Numbered from the stretch's first letter, positions 25,759-34,856 are shown. The stretch: DNA of 64,000 bases from JANYHF01 sp963732765 (GCA_963732765.1 CAVTAS010000010.1:310001-374000), one strand, 5' to 3'. A program made the numbers and translations. Notes: generated by a model not told the origin, from the sequence alone.

Positions 25759-25929
25759 CGAACGACATGCGCGGAGCGGTGAACGAACTCCCAGGCGACC
25801 CAAGTTCACAATTGGTTGTTCGACTTTGCCGATGACTTGTACCCAGCGGCCTCCCAGGGCACGCCTCTTGCTCTTTATCCTGACGACACCGGCGATTGGC
25901 CGGCGGTACGGCTTAGAGAGAGAGCAGTC

Positions 25930-26862
25930 ATGGTATTGAAGAACCCCGTCAATGGATCGCCGTTGAGCGAAGTGCTTGGCGGCACGTCGGGCGCTGATCT
26001 GATCAGCGCCTTTGCAGGAAACGACACCATCTTGGCCGGCGCTGGCGACGATGTCGCCTATGGCGGCGCAGGCAACGACCAGGTCGGCGGCGGCGCCGGC
26101 AACGACCGCCTGTGGGGCGGCCTCGGCGACGACATCCTCTCCGGCGGCGACAACAACGACATGCTCTATGGCGGTCTTGGCCTGAACCAGATCGGCGGCG
26201 GCGCGGGCAATGACTCCATGTACGCCAGCCTCAGCACCAACTATTTCGACGGCGGCGACGGCGTCGACACGGCCAACTATGGCGGGCATAAAGCCATCGT
26301 TGTACTGATGAGCGACGCGAACTCGGCCGGCACCGTCAACTCGACTGGGGTTTCTCCCGACATCCTAGCCAACGTCGAGATCATCATCGGCACTGGCTTT
26401 GCCGATAGCTTCAATGGCAACTTCGAGAAGAATACCTTCCTGGGCGGTAGCGGCGCGGACACGATGTTTGGCGCAGGCGGCGGCGACGTTCTGACCGGCA
26501 ATACCGGCAACGACCTGCTGATCGGCGGCGCCGGCGCCGACACCCTGACCGGCGGATATGGCACGGACATATTCCAGCTCGACCGCGCAACCGTGGCTGA
26601 TCTGGGCGGTGTCTCGTTCGGGCGCGACCTCATCACCGACTTCAAGCCCCTGGATCGCCTGTCGTTCGCAGGCTTCGAGGCCGACGATCCGAACTTCTCG
26701 ATCGCCAACAACGTAGTGGCCACCAACACCGCGGCTGGCACCGTGGTTTCGGTGCATCTCTATGACAACGGCGCCGATCTTGGCACCGTCGAGGTCGCCA
26801 TGCTGGCGGGCGTGCACTACACCTCGGTTGGGGCCATGCTTGCTGCCAATGTGATCATCTGA
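25930..26862 (+). CDS. RTX-type calcium-binding protein, probable type I secretion substrate
   Basis: The 310-residue product contains two blocks of GGxGxDxLx nonapeptides: an N-terminal one (YGGAGNDQV, GGGAGNDRLWGGLGDDILSG) and a C-terminal one (TGNTGNDLLIGGAGADTLTG). These bind calcium after export. The end (TDIFQLDRATVADLG, LITDFKPLDRLSFAG) resembles the serralysin-type C-terminal region that carries the type I secretion signal. There is no N-terminal signal peptide and no catalytic domain, so it is a small all-RTX protein. ATG 25930 is chosen because AGAGAGAG precedes it; a longer TTG start at 25816 is unlikely. No ABC transporter or membrane-fusion gene is nearby; a TolC gene lies at 61095. 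Confidence 0.82.
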   Translation: MVLKNPVNGSPLSEVLGGTSGADLISAFAGNDTILAGAGDDVAYGGAGNDQVGGGAGNDRLWGGLGDDILSGGDNNDMLYGGLGLNQIGGGAGNDSMYASLSTNYFDGGDGVDTANYGGHKAIVVLMSDANSAGTVNSTGVSPDILANVEIIIGTGFADSFNGNFEKNTFLGGSGADTMFGAGGGDVLTGNTGNDLLIGGAGADTLTGGYGTDIFQLDRATVADLGGVSFGRDLITDFKPLDRLSFAGFEADDPNFSIANNVVATNTAAGTVVSVHLYDNGADLGTVEVAMLAGVHYTSVGAMLAANVII

Positions 26863-26909
26863 CGTAGCGCTGAGTATCGGCTGCGTAAGAGTTGCGTTGC
26901 CTTGCGCGT

Positions 26910-26942
26910 GGATTACAACCGGCAGCAGTCCGGTTGTAATCC
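26910..26942. terminator. Stem-loop between RTX gene and mazG
   Basis: A perfect 13-bp stem, GGATTACAACCGG paired with CCGGTTGTAATCC, encloses a 7-base loop. It lies 48 bp after the RTX stop and 17 bp before the mazG start. There is no T-run, so it is either a factor-dependent terminator or RNA-processing hairpin, or an operator for mazG. Confidence 0.45.
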
Positions 26943-26958
26943 ACCCAAGGCAGGTTGC

Positions 26959-27765
26959 ATGTCCGACCCTCGCAAAACGCTTCCCGACCTCGTCGCCGTC
27001 ATGGCTGCGCTGCGCGCGCCGGTGACCGGATGCCCGTGGGACCTCGAGCAGGACTTCGCATCCATCGCGCCCTACACCATCGAAGAGGCCTACGAGGTTG
27101 CCGATGCCATCGCGCGCAAGGATATGCCGCACCTGAAGGAAGAGTTGGGCGACCTCCTGCTGCAGGTGGTCTATCACGCCCAACTGGCGTCCGAAGATCA
27201 GGCCTTCTCGATTGACGACGTGATCGACGGCATCGTCAGCAAGATGATCCGACGCCACCCGCATGTGTTCGGCGACGAGGCCGCGCGCACGGCTGGCGTC
27301 GCCAAAGGGTTCTGGGAAAAGATCAAGGCTGAGGAGCGGGCGGCGGCCGGCAAGACCGACAAGCCAAAGGGCGTGCTCGCGGATGTCCCCGTCGGCATGC
27401 CGGCCATGACCCGTGCGGTCAAGTTGCAGAGCAAAGCTGCCAAGGTCGGCTTCGACTGGCCATCGATCGCCCCGGTGCTGGCCAAGATCCGTGAAGAGGT
27501 CGCGGAACTGGAAGAGGTCGTAGTGGGCTCCGACCGCGCACGCATCGAGGACGAGTACGGCGACCTCCTGTTCGTGATGGCCAACCTCGCCCGCCACCTC
27601 CAGATCGACCCCGAGGCGGCCGTACGCGGCGCCAACGCCAAGTTCACCCGCCGCTTCGAGTTCATCGAGAAGGCGCTGGCGGCAAAGGACAAGGCGCCAG
27701 CCCAGTCCAACCTCGCCGAGATGGATGCGCTCTGGAATGAGGCAAAGGCGGCCGAGAAAGCGTAG
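26959..27765 (+). CDS. mazG: Nucleoside triphosphate pyrophosphohydrolase MazG
   Basis: MazG hydrolyses NTPs and dNTPs to the monophosphate and pyrophosphate, a house-cleaning role. Two MazG domains are visible in 268 residues: the first with CPWDLEQDF, TIEEAYEVADAI and EELGDLLLQVVYHAQ, the second with KIREEVAELEE and EDEYGDLLFVMANLAR, which supply the acidic magnesium ligands. ATG 26959 gives the usual N-terminus (an upstream start would read through the hairpin). The stop is followed within a few bases by a palindromic repeat. Confidence 0.94.
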   Translation: MSDPRKTLPDLVAVMAALRAPVTGCPWDLEQDFASIAPYTIEEAYEVADAIARKDMPHLKEELGDLLLQVVYHAQLASEDQAFSIDDVIDGIVSKMIRRHPHVFGDEAARTAGVAKGFWEKIKAEERAAAGKTDKPKGVLADVPVGMPAMTRAVKLQSKAAKVGFDWPSIAPVLAKIREEVAELEEVVVGSDRARIEDEYGDLLFVMANLARHLQIDPEAAVRGANAKFTRRFEFIEKALAAKDKAPAQSNLAEMDALWNEAKAAEKA

Positions 27766-27770
27766 GGCGC

Positions 27771-27863
27771 GTAGGTCGGGTAGAGCCTGCTTCGGCGAGA
27801 CCCGACATTCAAAGAGCGGAGCAAGTGTTGTCGGATCTCGCTGACACGCTCTATCCGACCTAC
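27771..27863. repeat. 93-bp palindromic repeat after mazG
   Basis: The left end GTAGGTCGGGTAGAG is matched in inverse at the right end (GTAGGTCGGATAGAG on the other strand), and pairing extends about 38 bp inward with small gaps (GCGAGACCCGACAT against GCGAGATCCGACAA). It resembles the element at 46054-46142 in ends, internal ACATTC and a central GAGCAAGT, so both are one small repeat family. It lies between the convergent mazG and hflX, 5 bp after the mazG stop. Confidence 0.7.
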
Positions 27864-27868
27864 GACAC

Positions 27869-29293
27869 CTACGATACTAGCCGCGCCGCCTCCACGCCCA
27901 ACGCCGCCAGCCGCGCATCCAGCCGGCCGCGCCGGGTCGCGTCGATTCGCAGCTTCAAGACATAGCGGCCCTCGTCCGTCATCGAGCGTTCGAGCACTTC
28001 GGCATTCTCGTGCAGCCAGCTCAGGAACTGACCCTGGCCGGGATCGACGTCCAGCGTCAGGGCACGGTCGCGGCGGCCGACGCGAGCATCGACAGCGGCC
28101 AGCAGCTCCGGCACGCCATCGCCGGTCACGGCCGAGACCACCATGGCGCCTTGCGTTTCGCGCGCCGCGCGGTGCAGCAGTTCTTCGCGCCGTTCGGGCG
28201 ACAGCAGATCGGCCTTGTTCCAGACCTCCAGGATCGGACAGTCCGGCCCCTCGACGGCGATCCCGAGGTCCTTCAGCACCTTCAGCACGTCGGCGCGCTG
28301 GGCGTCGCTTTCGCTGGCCGCGATGTCGCGCACGTGCAGGATAATGTCGGCTTCCAGCACCTCTTCGAGGGTGGCGCGGAAGGCCGCTATCAGCATGGTC
28401 GGCAGCTCGGAGATGAAGCCGACGGTATCGGCGAGGATCAGCTTGCGGCCTGAATCCAGCTTCACCTCGCGCATGGTGGGATCGAGCGTGGCGAACAGCA
28501 GGTCCTTGGCGAACACGCCCGCACCCGTCAAAGTATTGAACAGCGTCGACTTGCCGGCGTTCGTGTAGCCGACCAGTGCCACGATCGGGTAGGGCGTCGC
28601 CCGCCGTCCGCCGCGATGCAGCTCGCGCGTGCGCTTGACCTTTTCCAGATCGACTTTGATGGCGTCGATGGTGTCCTGCAGCATGCGCTTGTCGAGTTCG
28701 ATTTGCGTCTCACCGGGACCGCCCAGAAAACCCGAACCGCCGCGCTGACGCTCGAGATGGGTCCAGGCGCGCACCAGCCGGCTCTTGGCGTAGGTGAGGT
28801 TGGCCAGTTCGACCTGCAGCTTGCCTTCGGCCGTGCGCGCGCGCTTGCCGAAGATTTCCAGGATCAAGCCGGTGCGGTCGACCACCTTGGCGCCCAGCGC
28901 CTTTTCCAGATTGCGCTGCTGGGCTGGGCTCAGCGGATAGTCGATGATGACCAGCTCGATCTCTTCGGTTTTGACCAGCTGCTTGATCTCTTCGACCTTG
29001 CCGCTGCCGATCAGCGTGGCGGGATTGATCTCGCGCAGCTGCGCAATGCCCTGGGCGACGACGTCCAGATCGATCGCCGCAGCCAAGCCAAGCGCCTCAG
29101 CCAGCCGCGCGTCGGGCGCGTGCAGCGTACCGTTGGCCGCAGCCTTCACCGCGATCGGATGACCGGGCGCGAGGACCGGCACAAACACACCGGCGCGCCC
29201 GGTCTTTTTTTTCAAGTCGTGCAGAACTTTGCCCGTCGGCGCGGCCTTGGCCTCGTCGTCGTGCTCGCTGGTGTCGATGTCTCGTTGGATCAA
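27869..29293 (-). CDS. hflX: GTPase HflX
   Basis: HflX is a ribosome-associated GTPase that splits stalled 70S ribosomes, especially under heat stress. The 474-residue product has the N-terminal HflX domain with GSGKVEEIKQLV, the glycine-rich GGSGFLGGPGETQIELD linker, the Walker A GYTNAGKSTLFN, the G3 box DTVGFISELP and the G4 box NKAD. A C-terminal extension follows. It lies 9 bp downstream of hfq; the hfq-hflX order is widely conserved. Confidence 0.96.
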   Translation of the reverse strand: MIQRDIDTSEHDDEAKAAPTGKVLHDLKKKTGRAGVFVPVLAPGHPIAVKAAANGTLHAPDARLAEALGLAAAIDLDVVAQGIAQLREINPATLIGSGKVEEIKQLVKTEEIELVIIDYPLSPAQQRNLEKALGAKVVDRTGLILEIFGKRARTAEGKLQVELANLTYAKSRLVRAWTHLERQRGGSGFLGGPGETQIELDKRMLQDTIDAIKVDLEKVKRTRELHRGGRRATPYPIVALVGYTNAGKSTLFNTLTGAGVFAKDLLFATLDPTMREVKLDSGRKLILADTVGFISELPTMLIAAFRATLEEVLEADIILHVRDIAASESDAQRADVLKVLKDLGIAVEGPDCPILEVWNKADLLSPERREELLHRAARETQGAMVVSAVTGDGVPELLAAVDARVGRRDRALTLDVDPGQGQFLSWLHENAEVLERSMTDEGRYVLKLRIDATRRGRLDARLAALGVEAARLVS

Positions 29294-29302
29294 AGGCTCC
29301 GC

Positions 29303-29548
29303 CTAGCTGTCGCTGGGCTCATGATCCTGGAGGTTGATCGGGGAGCCCGGCATGATGGTTGAGATAGCGTGCTTGTAGACCAGTTGGGCGTGGCCGTCAC
29401 GCCGCAGCAGCACGCAGAAATTGTCAAACCACGTCACCACGCCTTGCAGCTTGACGCCGTTGACCAGAAAAATCGTGAGGGAAATCTTGTTCTTGCGTAC
29501 GTAGTTGAGGAAGGTGTCCTGGAGGCTTTGCGCCTTTTCTGCAGCCAT
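29303..29548 (-). CDS. hfq: RNA chaperone Hfq
   Basis: Hfq forms a hexameric ring that pairs small RNAs with messages. At 81 residues this is the compact alphaproteobacterial form. The Sm1 motif (QDTFLNYVRKNKISLTIFL, VNGVKLQGVVTWFDNF) and Sm2 motif (HAQLVYKHAISTIMP) are intact, with the conserved Gln, Phe and KH residues of the proximal RNA site. The C-terminal tail is short. It sits between dat and hflX in the ntr block. The 218-bp gap upstream presumably holds its own promoter. Confidence 0.97.
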   Translation of the reverse strand: MAAEKAQSLQDTFLNYVRKNKISLTIFLVNGVKLQGVVTWFDNFCVLLRRDGHAQLVYKHAISTIMPGSPINLQDHEPSDS

Positions 29549-29766
29549 TATTCACGTCCGTTCTTGTTTCTGATGCTCTTAGCGGGCTTCTTATTCGTGG
29601 CAGCACGTCAACGTTGTCTTTGGATCGCAAGTTATCAATGTCCGCAAAGTACCGCATTCGGGGGCACGCGGCCAATAGCAATGTGGACCGATTTGACGCT
29701 ATCTGTCCGCAGAACCACGGTCGTACGTAGTTTCCCGTCCACCGTTTGACTGACCCGGGCGCAGTT

Positions 29767-30630
29767 CTAACTGGCCGATGACCGGGCTGCCGCCAGCACC
29801 ATCGTGCGGAGCTTCAAAGTCAGCTCTCCAGGTCCGCCATTGCCGATGGGTTTGCCATCGATGCTTGTCACCGGCATGACGAAGTTAGTGGCGCTGGTGA
29901 CAAACGCCTGGCGCGCAGCCAGGGCCTCGGCGACAGTGAATGGGCGCTCGACGATGGTCAGTTTCTCTTGGGCGGCAAGTTCCATCAGCACGGTTCGTGT
30001 CACGCCGCGCAGAATGCCGCTGTCGGCGGGACGGGTCACGATCTCATTGTTCGCGGTCACGATCCAGGCGTTGGCCGATGCCCCCTCGGTGACGAAGCCG
30101 TCGCGGTCCACCATCCAGGCTTCCTTGGCGCCGGCGCCGCGTGCCTCTTCCTTGGCCAGCACCGGCGCCAGCAGCTGCGTGGTCTTGATATCGACCCGGC
30201 CCCAGCGAATGTCCGGAATAGTCACCACGGCGATCCCCGTCTCGGCCAACGCATCGCCCTTGGCGAGCGGCTGATGACGGGCAAAGCACATCACTGTGCG
30301 GGGTGTCTCGGGCGCCGGAAACAGAAAGTCGCGCTTGGCCACGCCCCGGCTCACCTGCAGGTAGACCCAGCCTTCGCGAACCCGGTTGCGGCGCACCACT
30401 TCGCCCATCACATGAGAGAGCGCCGAGCGGTACATCGGCTCGTCCATGTCCAGTTCGGCCAGCGAGCGCTCAAGCCGGTCCAGGTGAGGCGCTTCGTCAA
30501 CGATCCGCCCGCCAATGACCGGGCAGACCTCATAGACGGCATCGCCGAACAGAAAGCCGCGATCCTCGGCGTGGATCAGCGCGTCGTGATAGTCGGCGTA
30601 GCGGCCGTTGACATAGATAGTGCGAGCCAT
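29767..30630 (-). CDS. dat: D-amino-acid transaminase (class IV aminotransferase)
   Basis: The 287-residue enzyme is a PLP-dependent class IV aminotransferase, which interconverts D-alanine and D-glutamate via 2-oxo acids and can feed peptidoglycan synthesis. The N-terminal VNGRYADYHDALIHAEDRGF matches the family, the catalytic Lys is in WGRVDIKTTQLL, and EGASANAWIV contains the phosphate-binding segment. The branched-chain and 4-amino-4-deoxychorismate relatives are alternatives, but the gene's position between ntrX and hfq, as in many Alphaproteobacteria, supports dat. Confidence 0.88.
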   Translation of the reverse strand: MARTIYVNGRYADYHDALIHAEDRGFLFGDAVYEVCPVIGGRIVDEAPHLDRLERSLAELDMDEPMYRSALSHVMGEVVRRNRVREGWVYLQVSRGVAKRDFLFPAPETPRTVMCFARHQPLAKGDALAETGIAVVTIPDIRWGRVDIKTTQLLAPVLAKEEARGAGAKEAWMVDRDGFVTEGASANAWIVTANNEIVTRPADSGILRGVTRTVLMELAAQEKLTIVERPFTVAEALAARQAFVTSATNFVMPVTSIDGKPIGNGGPGELTLKLRTMVLAAARSSAS

Positions 30631-30666
30631 GGTCGTGTTGTTCTCGTTTCAATCCGTGGCCCCTCA

Positions 30667-30819
30667 ACTCGTCATCCCCGCGTAGGCGGGATCCAGACAA
30701 GCCTGAAGTGCGCCCGGTGTTTCTAAAAAGCATGGTCCCTGCTGCGCGAGAGTTCTGCATTGACCTGCGCGGCAAGGCCTTGGGTTGGCCGGATCCCCGC
30801 CTACGCGGGGATGACGAGT
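30667..30819. repeat. Paired inverted repeat element (BIME-like), copy 3
   Basis: Arms at 30667-30696 and 30791-30819 have core CGTCATCCCCGCGTAGGCGG in inverse orientation. The element is 153 bp, matching copies 1 and 2 in length but not in interior sequence. It fills the gap between dat and ntrX, which would otherwise be close neighbours, and may separate their transcripts or lie in the dat leader. Confidence 0.85.
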
Positions 30820-30827
30820 TGTGCAGC

Positions 30828-32222
30828 CTACGCCGTCCCGCCGTTGCCGCGATCGGAGGAGTTCACCCCGAGCGTCCTGAGTTTGCGATGCAGCGCCGAG
30901 CGCTCCATGCCGACGAACTCCGCTGTCTTGGAGATGTTGCCGCCGAAGCGGTTGATCTGCGCGATCAGATAGTCACGCTCGAAGATTTCGCGGGCGTCGC
31001 GCAGCGGTTTCGACATCAGGTGCTCGGCCCCGCCGTTGGCCGCGAACGGAACGCTGGAGCCGATCTCGTCGGGCAGCATCTCGGCTGTAATCGGAGAGCC
31101 CGCTTCGCCGCCGCACATGATCAGCAGCCGTTCGATATTGTTGCGCAGCTCGCGCACGTTGCCAGGCCAGTCGTGGGCCTGCAGGACGGCCATGGCGTCG
31201 TCGGCGATTACGCGCGGCGGCAGGCCGGACGAGGCGGCGATCTGCTGCACGAAGAAGCGCACCAGCTCGGGAATGTCGTCGCGGCGCTCCGAAAGGCCTG
31301 GCACGCGCAACGGGACTACGGCGAGGCGGTGATAGAGATCCTCGCGGAACTTGGCTTCCGTGATCAGACTCTCCAGATCGCGGCCGCTGGACGAGATGAT
31401 GCGCACGTCGACATGCACTTTGTTCGCGCCGCCGATGCGCACAAACTTCTGCTCCACCAGCACACGCAGGATTTTTCCTTGCGTCTCCATTGGCATATCG
31501 GAGACCTCGTCGACAAACAGCGTGCCGCCATGTGCCGCCTCCAGCGCGCCCACTTTGCGCGGTCCGCCCAGCCTGTCCTCGGTGCCGAACAGCTCCTCCT
31601 CGACGGAATCGGGATTGAGGATCGCGGCGTTCAACACCACGAATGGCCCGTTGGCGCGCGCCGACTTGGTGTGCAGCATGCGCGCGGTCAATTCCTTGCC
31701 GCTGCCCGACGGGCCGGTGATCAGCACGCGGCTGTTTGTGGGCGCGACGCGATCAAGCGACGCGCGCAGCTGATTGATGGCAGTGGACTTGCCGATCATC
31801 TCGGAGCTGACGGTCGAGCGCTCGCGCAGTTCCTTGACCTCACGCTTGAGGTTAGTCGCCTCCATGGCGCGCTGGCAGACCAGGATCAGCCGATCCGACT
31901 TGAAGGGTTTCTCGATATAGTCGTATGCGCCGCGGCGGATGCCGGTAACGGCGGTTTCGATGTTGCCGTGACCGCTGATCAGGATGACGGGAAGATCCGC
32001 ATGCTGTTTCTTGATCAGGTTGAGAACCTCCAAGCCGTCCAGCCGGCTGCCCTGCAGCCAAATGTCCAGCACCACCAGCGAGGGCCGGCGCTGCTCGATG
32101 GCCGCAAAACACTCTTCGCTGTCGCGGGCCGAGCGGGTAGAAAACCCCTCGTCCTCGAGGATGCCACTCACCAGATCCCGGATATCGGCCTCGTCGTCGA
32201 CGATCAACACATCGGATGTCAT
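30828..32222 (-). CDS. ntrX: Nitrogen-regulation response regulator NtrX
   Basis: NtrX is the response regulator partner of NtrY. The 464-residue product has an N-terminal receiver domain (phospho-acceptor Asp in LVVLDIWLQG, about residue 54), an AAA+ module with Walker A GPSGSGKELTAR and Walker B GGTLFVDEVSDMP, and a C-terminal Fis-type helix-turn-helix (NISKTAEFVGMERSALHRKL). The sigma-54 contact motif GAFTGA is absent at its expected place (ELFGTEDRLGGPRKVGAL instead), as I recall for alphaproteobacterial NtrX, so it probably does not activate sigma-54. It starts 22 bp after ntrY ends. Confidence 0.95.
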   Translation of the reverse strand: MTSDVLIVDDEADIRDLVSGILEDEGFSTRSARDSEECFAAIEQRRPSLVVLDIWLQGSRLDGLEVLNLIKKQHADLPVILISGHGNIETAVTGIRRGAYDYIEKPFKSDRLILVCQRAMEATNLKREVKELRERSTVSSEMIGKSTAINQLRASLDRVAPTNSRVLITGPSGSGKELTARMLHTKSARANGPFVVLNAAILNPDSVEEELFGTEDRLGGPRKVGALEAAHGGTLFVDEVSDMPMETQGKILRVLVEQKFVRIGGANKVHVDVRIISSSGRDLESLITEAKFREDLYHRLAVVPLRVPGLSERRDDIPELVRFFVQQIAASSGLPPRVIADDAMAVLQAHDWPGNVRELRNNIERLLIMCGGEAGSPITAEMLPDEIGSSVPFAANGGAEHLMSKPLRDAREIFERDYLIAQINRFGGNISKTAEFVGMERSALHRKLRTLGVNSSDRGNGGTA

Positions 32223-32244
32223 GTCTCACCCCATTTCATCATCG

Positions 32245-34632
32245 TCATTCAGCCGCTTGCTCAGTCGGCAACGGCCCAAATTGCGCAGTTCTCGGCTCGG
32301 TATCGCCGGCCGACTGAAGGATCGGCAGCACCATGCGCACCGCAGCGCCTGTCGGGCGCTCGGGCGTTACCGGAGCGTCCTCCAACAGCAGCGTGCCGCC
32401 ATGCTGTTCGGTCACGCGGTGCACCACGGCAAGGCCGATGCCCGTGCCCTTGGCCCGTGTGGTCATATAGGGTTCCACCAAGCGGTTGCGGTCCTTTTTC
32501 GGCAACCCACAGCCATTGTCGATGATCGAGACGATCACCCTGGCGCCGGCCGTCGAAACGCTGGCCTCGATCTGGCCGCGATAGCTGCCCGGGTCCGCGG
32601 ACTGTTCCTTGGCGGTCTGGATGGCCTCGGTGGCGTTCTTGATCAGGTTGGTAAGAGCCTGGCTCAGCAGCCGGCGGTCGCAGAACATGACGACCGGGTC
32701 GGACGGCAGCGTGACCTTGAAGTCGATATCGGACTGCGAGAGCTGGTAGAGATCGACGGTCTGACTCACCACCTCGCCCACGTCCTGCGCCTCCATCAGC
32801 GCCTTGGGCATCCGAGCGAAACTGGAGAACTCATCGACCATGCGGCCGAGATCGCCGACTTGCCGGATAATGGTGTCGGTGCATTTTTCGAAGATATCGC
32901 GATCCACCGTGATGACGTGGCTGTATTTACGTTTCAGGCGTTCGGCCGAGAGTTGTATCGGCGTCAACGGGTTCTTGATCTCATGGGCTATACGGCGCGC
33001 CACGTCCGCCCAAGCCGAGGTGCGCTGGGCCGTCACCAGACCCGTAATATCGTCGATGGTGACCACAAAGCCGTAGTCGCGGTCGCCGGCGTGTTCGCGC
33101 GTAACCTGCACGATGAAGTGCCGTTCGGCGCCCGAGATGGTCAGATCCACCTGCTCCTGCGTGCGGTCACGTTTGGTGTTGGCCTGCGCCTGCCCCAATA
33201 CATGCGCCATCTCTGGAAAGACGTCCGTGAACGTGCGGCCGGTCAGGCTTTCGGCCTCGCGGCCGAGCAGTTGCAGCGCCGAGCGGTTGACGAGATTGAT
33301 CTTGCCGCCGGCGTCCAGCCCAATCACGCCCGCCGTCACACCCGACAGCACGGCCTCGATGAAGCGCCCGCGCTCCGACAGCTGCGTATTGAAACTGACC
33401 AGATCGTCGCGCTGCTTCTTCAGCTCGCTGCTCATGGTGTTGAAGGTTTCCGAGAGCTGCGCCATGTCGCCTTCGGACTGGCGATAGGGTAGCCGCACGT
33501 CGAGATTGCCTTGCGAGATCAGCTGCGCCGCGCTGATCAATCGTCGGATCGGGCTGACCAGGATGTTGGCAAACCACATGCCGGCCCAGATCGCCGACAG
33601 CAGCAGCGTGAGCGCCAGCTCCATGTGCATGAGGCCATAGGCGATCTGCGTGCCAGCGCGCCGGTCCTGCATCTGCCGGAACTCTGTTTCGTGACGCTCG
33701 GCCGCCCGCACCTGTTCCAGAACCGCGCCGTTCACCTCTCGGACGACGTAAAGATACGTGTCCGGCAGGCTGGCGATCTTCTGTATCGCGCCCACTTGGT
33801 TCAGACCGGCATGCGGCGGCACGATGACAACATCACCGTTGCGGGCCATGCCCAACAGCGGCTTGGGCGGGGTCGTATACTTCGGCGCGAGCGGCGGGGC
33901 CGAGAGCACGCTGCCGCGGCCGTCGATCAGATAGGCGCCGGGCAGATTGCGCAGCTGCGCCTGTTGGAAGAGTTGCAGCTGGAACTGCTCGGGATCGGTG
34001 CGGTAGAGGCTGGCCCGTTCGTCCATGTCGTTGGTCATGGCCAAAATATCGGAGCGGATGACCTGGCCATGCTCCTGCAGGTAGGCCTGCGCCACCACCA
34101 GCGAATTGATGATGATGTTCTCGGTACCGCGCGAGAACAAATGGTCGAGCGCGCGATTGAGGGACGCACTGGCAAACAGCGCCAAAATAATCGCTGGCAG
34201 TACGGCGATGACCGAGAACAGTCCGACGATGTTGACATGCAGCCGCGCACCCGCCGCATGGCGCAGGCGCGCGCGCCAGAGTTCCAGCACCTGCAGCGCG
34301 ATCACCACCAGCATGGCCGCGACCAGGATCAGATCGATCAGCAGGATGCTTCGGACAACAAAATTGGTCGGGACGATCGGTGTGAGACCGGTCAGGATGA
34401 GATAGGTGCCGAAGCCCGACAGCAGCGCCAGGATGACAATCACGAGACCGAGATAAAACGCCGGGCTGGAGGGCTGCTGCAGCCCGCCGTTCAGCTCCGC
34501 CGAGGCCGCTTTGCGCGGCAACAATAGTCGCGCCAGCGCCTTGATCGCATCGCGCCCGCGCACGACAAACGGGTTTTCCCAGAAGGTTTGCAACGAAGCG
34601 GACAATATCGCGATCCGTGTTTCTGAAACCAC
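32245..34632 (-). CDS. ntrY: Sensor histidine kinase NtrY
   Basis: The product of about 795 residues is a membrane histidine kinase. Two helix pairs at the N-terminus flank an extracytoplasmic region of about 200 residues, followed by HAMP (SPIRRLISAAQLISQGN), PAS (EAVLSGVTAGVIGLDAGG), a HisKA box with phospho-acceptor His in ARRIAHEIKNPLTPIQLS, and an HATPase_c domain (N box NLIKNATEAI, G boxes DNGCGLP and GTGIGLAVV). NtrYX responds to nitrogen and redox status in relatives. GTG 34632 is preferred because GAGGA lies upstream and the earlier ATG 34734 adds an Arg/Cys-rich, atypical segment; the choice is uncertain. Confidence 0.93.
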   Translation of the reverse strand: MVSETRIAILSASLQTFWENPFVVRGRDAIKALARLLLPRKAASAELNGGLQQPSSPAFYLGLVIVILALLSGFGTYLILTGLTPIVPTNFVVRSILLIDLILVAAMLVVIALQVLELWRARLRHAAGARLHVNIVGLFSVIAVLPAIILALFASASLNRALDHLFSRGTENIIINSLVVAQAYLQEHGQVIRSDILAMTNDMDERASLYRTDPEQFQLQLFQQAQLRNLPGAYLIDGRGSVLSAPPLAPKYTTPPKPLLGMARNGDVVIVPPHAGLNQVGAIQKIASLPDTYLYVVREVNGAVLEQVRAAERHETEFRQMQDRRAGTQIAYGLMHMELALTLLLSAIWAGMWFANILVSPIRRLISAAQLISQGNLDVRLPYRQSEGDMAQLSETFNTMSSELKKQRDDLVSFNTQLSERGRFIEAVLSGVTAGVIGLDAGGKINLVNRSALQLLGREAESLTGRTFTDVFPEMAHVLGQAQANTKRDRTQEQVDLTISGAERHFIVQVTREHAGDRDYGFVVTIDDITGLVTAQRTSAWADVARRIAHEIKNPLTPIQLSAERLKRKYSHVITVDRDIFEKCTDTIIRQVGDLGRMVDEFSSFARMPKALMEAQDVGEVVSQTVDLYQLSQSDIDFKVTLPSDPVVMFCDRRLLSQALTNLIKNATEAIQTAKEQSADPGSYRGQIEASVSTAGARVIVSIIDNGCGLPKKDRNRLVEPYMTTRAKGTGIGLAVVHRVTEQHGGTLLLEDAPVTPERPTGAAVRMVLPILQSAGDTEPRTAQFGPLPTEQAAE

Positions 34633-34856
34633 AGTCCTCGGCCCGCAGGCCACAAAACACCGCCGGACGGTTCCGCGCGCGGTCAAAACGTGTCTTCCGG
34701 GACAACCCTTGTGGCGTCCGGGATCAGATGACATCGCGATTGTTGCAGAAAAGTGACATCGATGGGGTATCAGGTGACGCCTGCCCGGGTCAAGCCGGAT
34801 GGCTCCTGCTTTTCACACCTAAGTTTTTTTCTTCGGTCGAGGTCCTGCCAATCGGC

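Noticed and set aside
25816..25929. TTG start that extends the RTX protein by 38 residues
   Set aside because: No ribosome site and no conserved sequence in the extension; ATG 25930 has a purine-rich site.
30708..32525. 605-codon plus-strand frame opposite ntrX
   Set aside because: Shadow frame of ntrX with no domain.
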